Assembly: GCA_001970955.1 (NCBI GenBank)
Contig: MPUH01000438.1
Span: 1 to 54,234 of the forward strand
Origin: Stentor coeruleus
Taxonomy: Eukaryota > Ciliophora > Heterotrichea > Heterotrichida > Stentoridae
DNA: 54,234 nucleotides
Direction of reading: 5' to 3'
Numbering within the stretch: position 1 is the first letter of the stretch; each line of letters begins with the position of its first letter. The position numbers and the translations under genes were made by a program. Positions 50,254-54,234 of the stretch are shown here, in pieces. The notes beneath the pieces are model-generated. The model saw only the letters and a program-made list of their open reading frames with translations. It was not told the DNA's origin and made no database searches.

Positions 50254-53200
50254 TTAGAAACCCATTTCGTTAACTAAGTTCTTATAAGAAGAGTCATCTT
50301 GTTTATCTTTAGCAGGTTGAGCTCCTGGACCTTGAGCTTTAAGTTTAGGTGGCTCCATTCCTAGAATAGAAAAAATCTGGTTACGGATTGGCCTAACTTC
50401 ATTTAAACCTTGTACCCATGGAGTTTCAATAACCAAGTCAAGTATTTGATTAAAGTCTTCTTCTGATTTGCAAACTGTTTCATAGCTTGTAACCCCATTT
50501 AAGAAAGTAAATAAATTTTGTGCTGCTAATGTTCTAACTTTAGGGAATGGCTGGCCCAGAGCTGCCAAAACAATCCTAAGCGCTTCTCTATGGCATTCAG
50601 GACTATCTAAAAGACCACTAATTGCATCAATAAACGCCAACCACTTGTAAATATCCTTCGACCCTTTTATTATCTCCTGACATCTCTGAAGTACTCCTTG
50701 TCCAATTGTCATTTTATGTAAAACCTCAACATGTTTAAACAACAAAGCCCAAGCTTTCATAAACGGTATTTCTAACCTTTCTTCACAAGTTTTAAATACT
50801 TCTAAAACATCCTCAGCAATATAAATATTATTTCTCACAACTTTAACAAACTCTTCAGAACTACTCCTAACAGTAGATTCAGTAATCCCCCCAACACTAA
50901 TAACAATACCTCTAATCATTTCCTTTCTAAAATTCTGAATCCTTAATAATGGACATACAAGAGGAAATACAAAATTTGGCACACTCCATAAATTAGATCT
51001 TTCATAAACACTAACAGAAGATTGTACAGGCATTTCTGACTGGTCTGGAAGTGCTTCAGCTTTTTGTAATTTTTCTAACTTTTCTTGAAACTGTTGAACA
51101 AACTCTTTATTTTCAATAAACACAGGTATTAATTCATGGCTCCATTGTGGTAAAGTACAATTTAATAAGAGTTTTTCTATTATGTCTCCAGCTATTTGTC
51201 TAATCCTATCTATTTTCTCTACAATTTGCCTTAGAAGTACACAGAAAACTTTTTCCCATATTTGTTCAGTAAGTATATAACGTGATTGGCATATATCTAA
51301 TAATGATTGCATACAAGCCATTCTGATCCAACTACCAACATCTCCTCTTTTATCATTACTATAATCTTGACTACATTCAAATAAACATTCAAGGATTTTT
51401 ACTATGATTTTTTCATCAAAGTCTATAAGTTTGACTTGATCTTCAAATTGAATATTGTCAGGATTTGTATCTTCAGGTTTTTCAAGTATAGTTAAAACTA
51501 TTTGCCCAAGTGAGTTTGTCGCATTCCTCCTTGTTTCAGGGTCATCAGTTTCATTTCCTCTTATTTTTGTACTTTGTATTAGAGTTTCTATAAGCTCTTC
51601 AGGGTTGATTCTAAGAAGATTATAATTGAAACATCCGAAAGCTAAAGCTGCTCCTCTAGTTGTACTTGCTGGGATATCTTTAGAAATATTAAAAGCTTTA
51701 AGAGCATTTAAATGGGTTTCATAAGTGCATTTTGATAAGGTTTCACCTATACTATTATGATATACTCGACTAACTTCTCTAAAAGCTGAATTCCCTGATT
51801 CTTGAACTTCAGGGGCATTATGACTAATACATTCATTAAGAGTTTCTTGGATTTTTAAAATCTGCGAAGTTGTTAAGGAAATTCTAGCTTTTGATAAACA
51901 TTCTAAATATCGACACACGGCAATTCTAATAATCTGCCCTCCTTTTCCTCTATACAATCTTTTTTTCTCTATACTTGGCACAACTTCTTTTATCTGTCCC
52001 ATCATAGCACTATTAATCATACCCAAATTATTTTTCTGTTGTAGTTTTCTATATATTTCTTTAAAATACTTATGATTGTCACTATCTTTAAGTATAGCCA
52101 TATCATTTTCATTAATATCATCCTGAGGTTTTAATAAATAATAATTCCCTGAATGTTTATAAATAATTTTTTCAATAGTCTTTGGGTCATTATTCTCTCC
52201 ACTTTTCCCTGCAAGTCCTAATAAAGTTTCAGCTACACCTAATATACTCCCATGTCTGTATATAAGATTATTATCAAAAACCATATGCATAAGTTTAGGT
52301 AAAGCTGTGTTTATATAATATTCTGGGGCAAATGGGGCAAGTACAGACAAAGCACAACCAGTTAATTGTCTTATAATAATATCCCAATGTTTAAGTTTTT
52401 GTTCTAATAAATGATTAATCATAAAATGAAGATAATCTGGGAATTGAGCTATAAAACATGTTACATGAAGATAAGCATGATTCCTATTACCCAAAGTGAA
52501 ATAATCAGCTTCTGTTAATATTTCAATACCATTAGGAAAACTTCCTTGTCTGCCAACATGTTCTTGAAAAGCTGCTGATGCTGCTCTTCGACAATTGACT
52601 TCTCTATCAAAAAGAGATACAATTATTAAATGACGAGCTAAACCATGTAAATGATTTTGCATTTCTTCTGGTGCATATGCTCTAGCAAAAGACCAGGCTA
52701 AATAGCAAGCTGCATCTCTAACATGAGCACCTATAGAATGATTCCCATGTTTTTTATCATATAATAAAGCATCATATAAAAGAGGAAATACCTCAGAAAG
52801 CCTTTCTGGTAATAACAAACCTCGTCGTGCTAGTTCTGCTAAAGCTAAACATCCACCATGCCAAGCACTATCGCTTTCAGTTGGTTTAAATAATTCTAAT
52901 ACTTGACCAACTATCTCATCTCCCATATCTTTATCAAGCCTTCCTGTTATTCTTCCAATAGCTTTAGCTGCTGACCAACGGACAATATTATCCCTATCAC
53001 GAAGTCCAGTTAAAAGTGTATCTATAGATGTTTCTAATACTTCATATTGCATTTCTTCATCAATACCTGAAGATTCTATAATAGGATTTGAATTATATGC
53101 TTTAATAATTGTTGATGCTGCATTTGTGAAGATTTTACATGAAGAGTTTATAGTTGATAAATTTGCTAATAAAGATCTTGAACCTCTTGAATATCTCCAT

Positions 53201-54114
53201 GTTGCAATTGTTGGTTTAAGTTGTGTCATTGCAATTCTTCCTGCAAGTTTGACTTTGAATTGCCTTAAAAAAGTATTGTTTGATTGGCCTGAGTCTAGGA
53301 AAGTTGATGCAGTTTTTATATGACGAAGGAGTTCTAGTCTAGTTCCATGAGTGAAAATTTGAACTATTGTATAGAGACTTCCAAGCTTTAAAAACTCTTG
53401 GTCTGTTTTAAAAAGAGAAATACTCCATTCTAGAAATTCTTCAAGAAGACCACGGTTTATTATGTCTGGACGGGTTAGGAGCTTTGCGATTGTAATCCCA
53501 GCACCTTCTCTTGGCTTGCCTGTATGTTCGAGAAACTGTTTGCAATGGTTTAAAATTGCTTGTATGAGATTCCCTGCTGAATCGATTGTGTCAAGATCAA
53601 AAGGAACTAGGACAATCATACTAAGCCAAATAAGCATGATGTATTGAGATTGCCACAAAGTGTTATTATTAATGCTTTGCAAATAGTAAAAACATGGTTC
53701 AAGATCAGCAGCATCATGTGGGAAGAATTTGAGAATAGTTTTAGATCCTCTGATTTTACATAAAGAATAAATTATTTCGAATATGAAATGAGGATTTCCT
53801 CCTTTTTTGATAGAGGTTTTAACTGAGTCCATAAGTGGGCATACCCATTCTTCAAGATGTGGGTCTAATAAACCTGGTTGTTCTTGATATTGTTCAAGCT
53901 AGGTAAGTTTTACTATATAAAGAACTCGGTTTTTTACTTCAAAAGCTTGAGATGAGGTTAAAGATGAATCTCCAAGTGCCTCAGAACAAAGATCATTAAT
54001 GTATTTATGTAAAGCTCCAGTTTCTGCTACAAAAGTCTTGGTGTTAGGCTCGAAATCTTGCTCATATTTTTCCTTGTATGCATTGTGAAGACCTAAGATT
54101 ATTGACTCGTCCAT
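50254..54114 (-). CDS. TBCD: tubulin-folding cofactor D (beta-tubulin chaperone)
   Basis: 1281 aa after splicing at 53899-53913, about the family length (near 1200). It is an all-helical HEAT/ARM solenoid. Family marks: FFPHDAADLEPCFYYLQ and EEWVCPLM near the N-terminus, DRDNIVRWSAAKAIGRITGRL, HGGCLALAELARRGLLLPE, GAHVRDAACYLAWSFARAY and EVNCRRAASAAFQEHVGRQG, which are hallmark TBCD segments. The C-terminal domain begins near residue 860 (GDVGSWIRMACMQSLLDIC). TBCD captures beta-tubulin and, with cofactors C and E, assembles or dissociates tubulin heterodimers. Fitting for a ciliate with thousands of cilia. Exon 1 starts at ATG 54114, directly after TTATATATAA. Confidence 0.96.
53899..53913 (-). 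other. 15-nt intron in TBCD
   Basis: GTAAAACTTACCTAG, phase 0; retention ends the frame in TAG. Removal joins NRVLYI to LEQYQEQPGLLDPHLEEWVC. A at position 10. Confidence 0.95.
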
Positions 54115-54234
54115 TTATATATAAGGCTAAATAAAAGAAATACTTTAAATGGTACTAGTAGGCTATTAAAAAGACAGCGAAGGAGGGTAGCTGAAAGTAG
54201 AGATTAATTTGATGGAGGGAATTGCTTACTGATG
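54115..54234 (-). promoter_or_regulatory. upstream flank of TBCD
   Basis: TTATATATAA abuts the ATG on the sense strand. The 120 bp are G-rich on the + strand, hence C-rich on the TBCD sense strand, like other 5' flanks here. The window ends before another gene. Confidence 0.5.

Noticed and set aside
1..54234. Reassigned stop codons (TGA as Trp, or TAA/TAG as Gln) as in many ciliates
   Set aside because: Conserved proteins such as TBCD, the aminotransferase and the SDR read full length in the standard code, and in-frame stops are explained by 15-nt introns or decay.
1..54234. tRNA genes, rRNA, CRISPR arrays or telomere repeats
   Set aside because: No T-loop-like GGTTCRA with matching arms, no regularly spaced repeat array and no simple terminal repeat were found by eye; a covariance-model scan could still find a tRNA.

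Overview
The window looks like macronuclear DNA of a heterotrich ciliate, most probably Stentor or a close relative. Genes are packed at roughly one per 2 kb in very AT-rich DNA. Conserved proteins read correctly with the standard genetic code. The introns I can prove are 15 nt long (one is 16 nt), start with GTA, end in AG, and have an A six bases from the 3' end. Tiny introns plus standard code is the Stentor signature. The species call is inference. I see no telomere, rRNA, tRNA or CRISPR array.

Layout. 1-2.3 kb: the tail of an unidentified gene, then a decayed non-LTR (LINE-type) retrotransposon. 2.3-9.3 kb: a PIN4-type parvulin, a phosphatase-like protein lacking the catalytic Arg, a tubulin deglutamylase-type carboxypeptidase and a DFD-type protein kinase. 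10-13 kb: a coiled-coil protein and a TMBIM/BI-1-like membrane protein. 13.4-18.4 kb and 27.4-29.6 kb: three ubiquitin-system genes. Two are RBR E3 ligases, one with an apparent otubain-like N-terminus; the third has two apparent inactive otubain-like domains joined to RING-type zinc clusters. 18.7-19.3 kb: a GC-richer gene relic. 19.6-26.8 kb: alanine aminotransferase, a small CaaX protein, a coiled-coil protein, a kelch protein and an ankyrin protein. 30.3-36.1 kb: a tail-anchored protein, a peroxisomal-type SDR, an unknown basic protein and a three-member family of novel four-TM proteins, one of them a pseudogene. 36.8-54.1 kb: a coiled-coil/C1q-like protein, a cyclic-nucleotide-type K+ channel with a zinc knuckle, a KDM6/UTX-like JmjC demethylase, a PG-rich (SHIPPO) microtubule protein, an ankyrin/EF-hand protein and tubulin cofactor D.

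There are no operons. Neighbours share themes rather than pathways: microtubules and cilia (deglutamylase, PG-repeat protein, TBCD, coiled-coil proteins) and ubiquitin (RBR/RING genes).

Assembly warning. Nine single N characters each sit between two nearly identical copies of 54-206 bp. These look like unmerged contig ends. Two real genes, the K+ channel and the JmjC protein, are artificially frameshifted or lengthened by them.

The most unusual signals are: the apparent otubain/RBR fusions; a sense-strand GC-skew reversal at many gene boundaries; a TATA-like element directly against most start codons; 15-nt introns that, in every intact gene examined, place a stop codon in frame if retained; and a new four-TM family.
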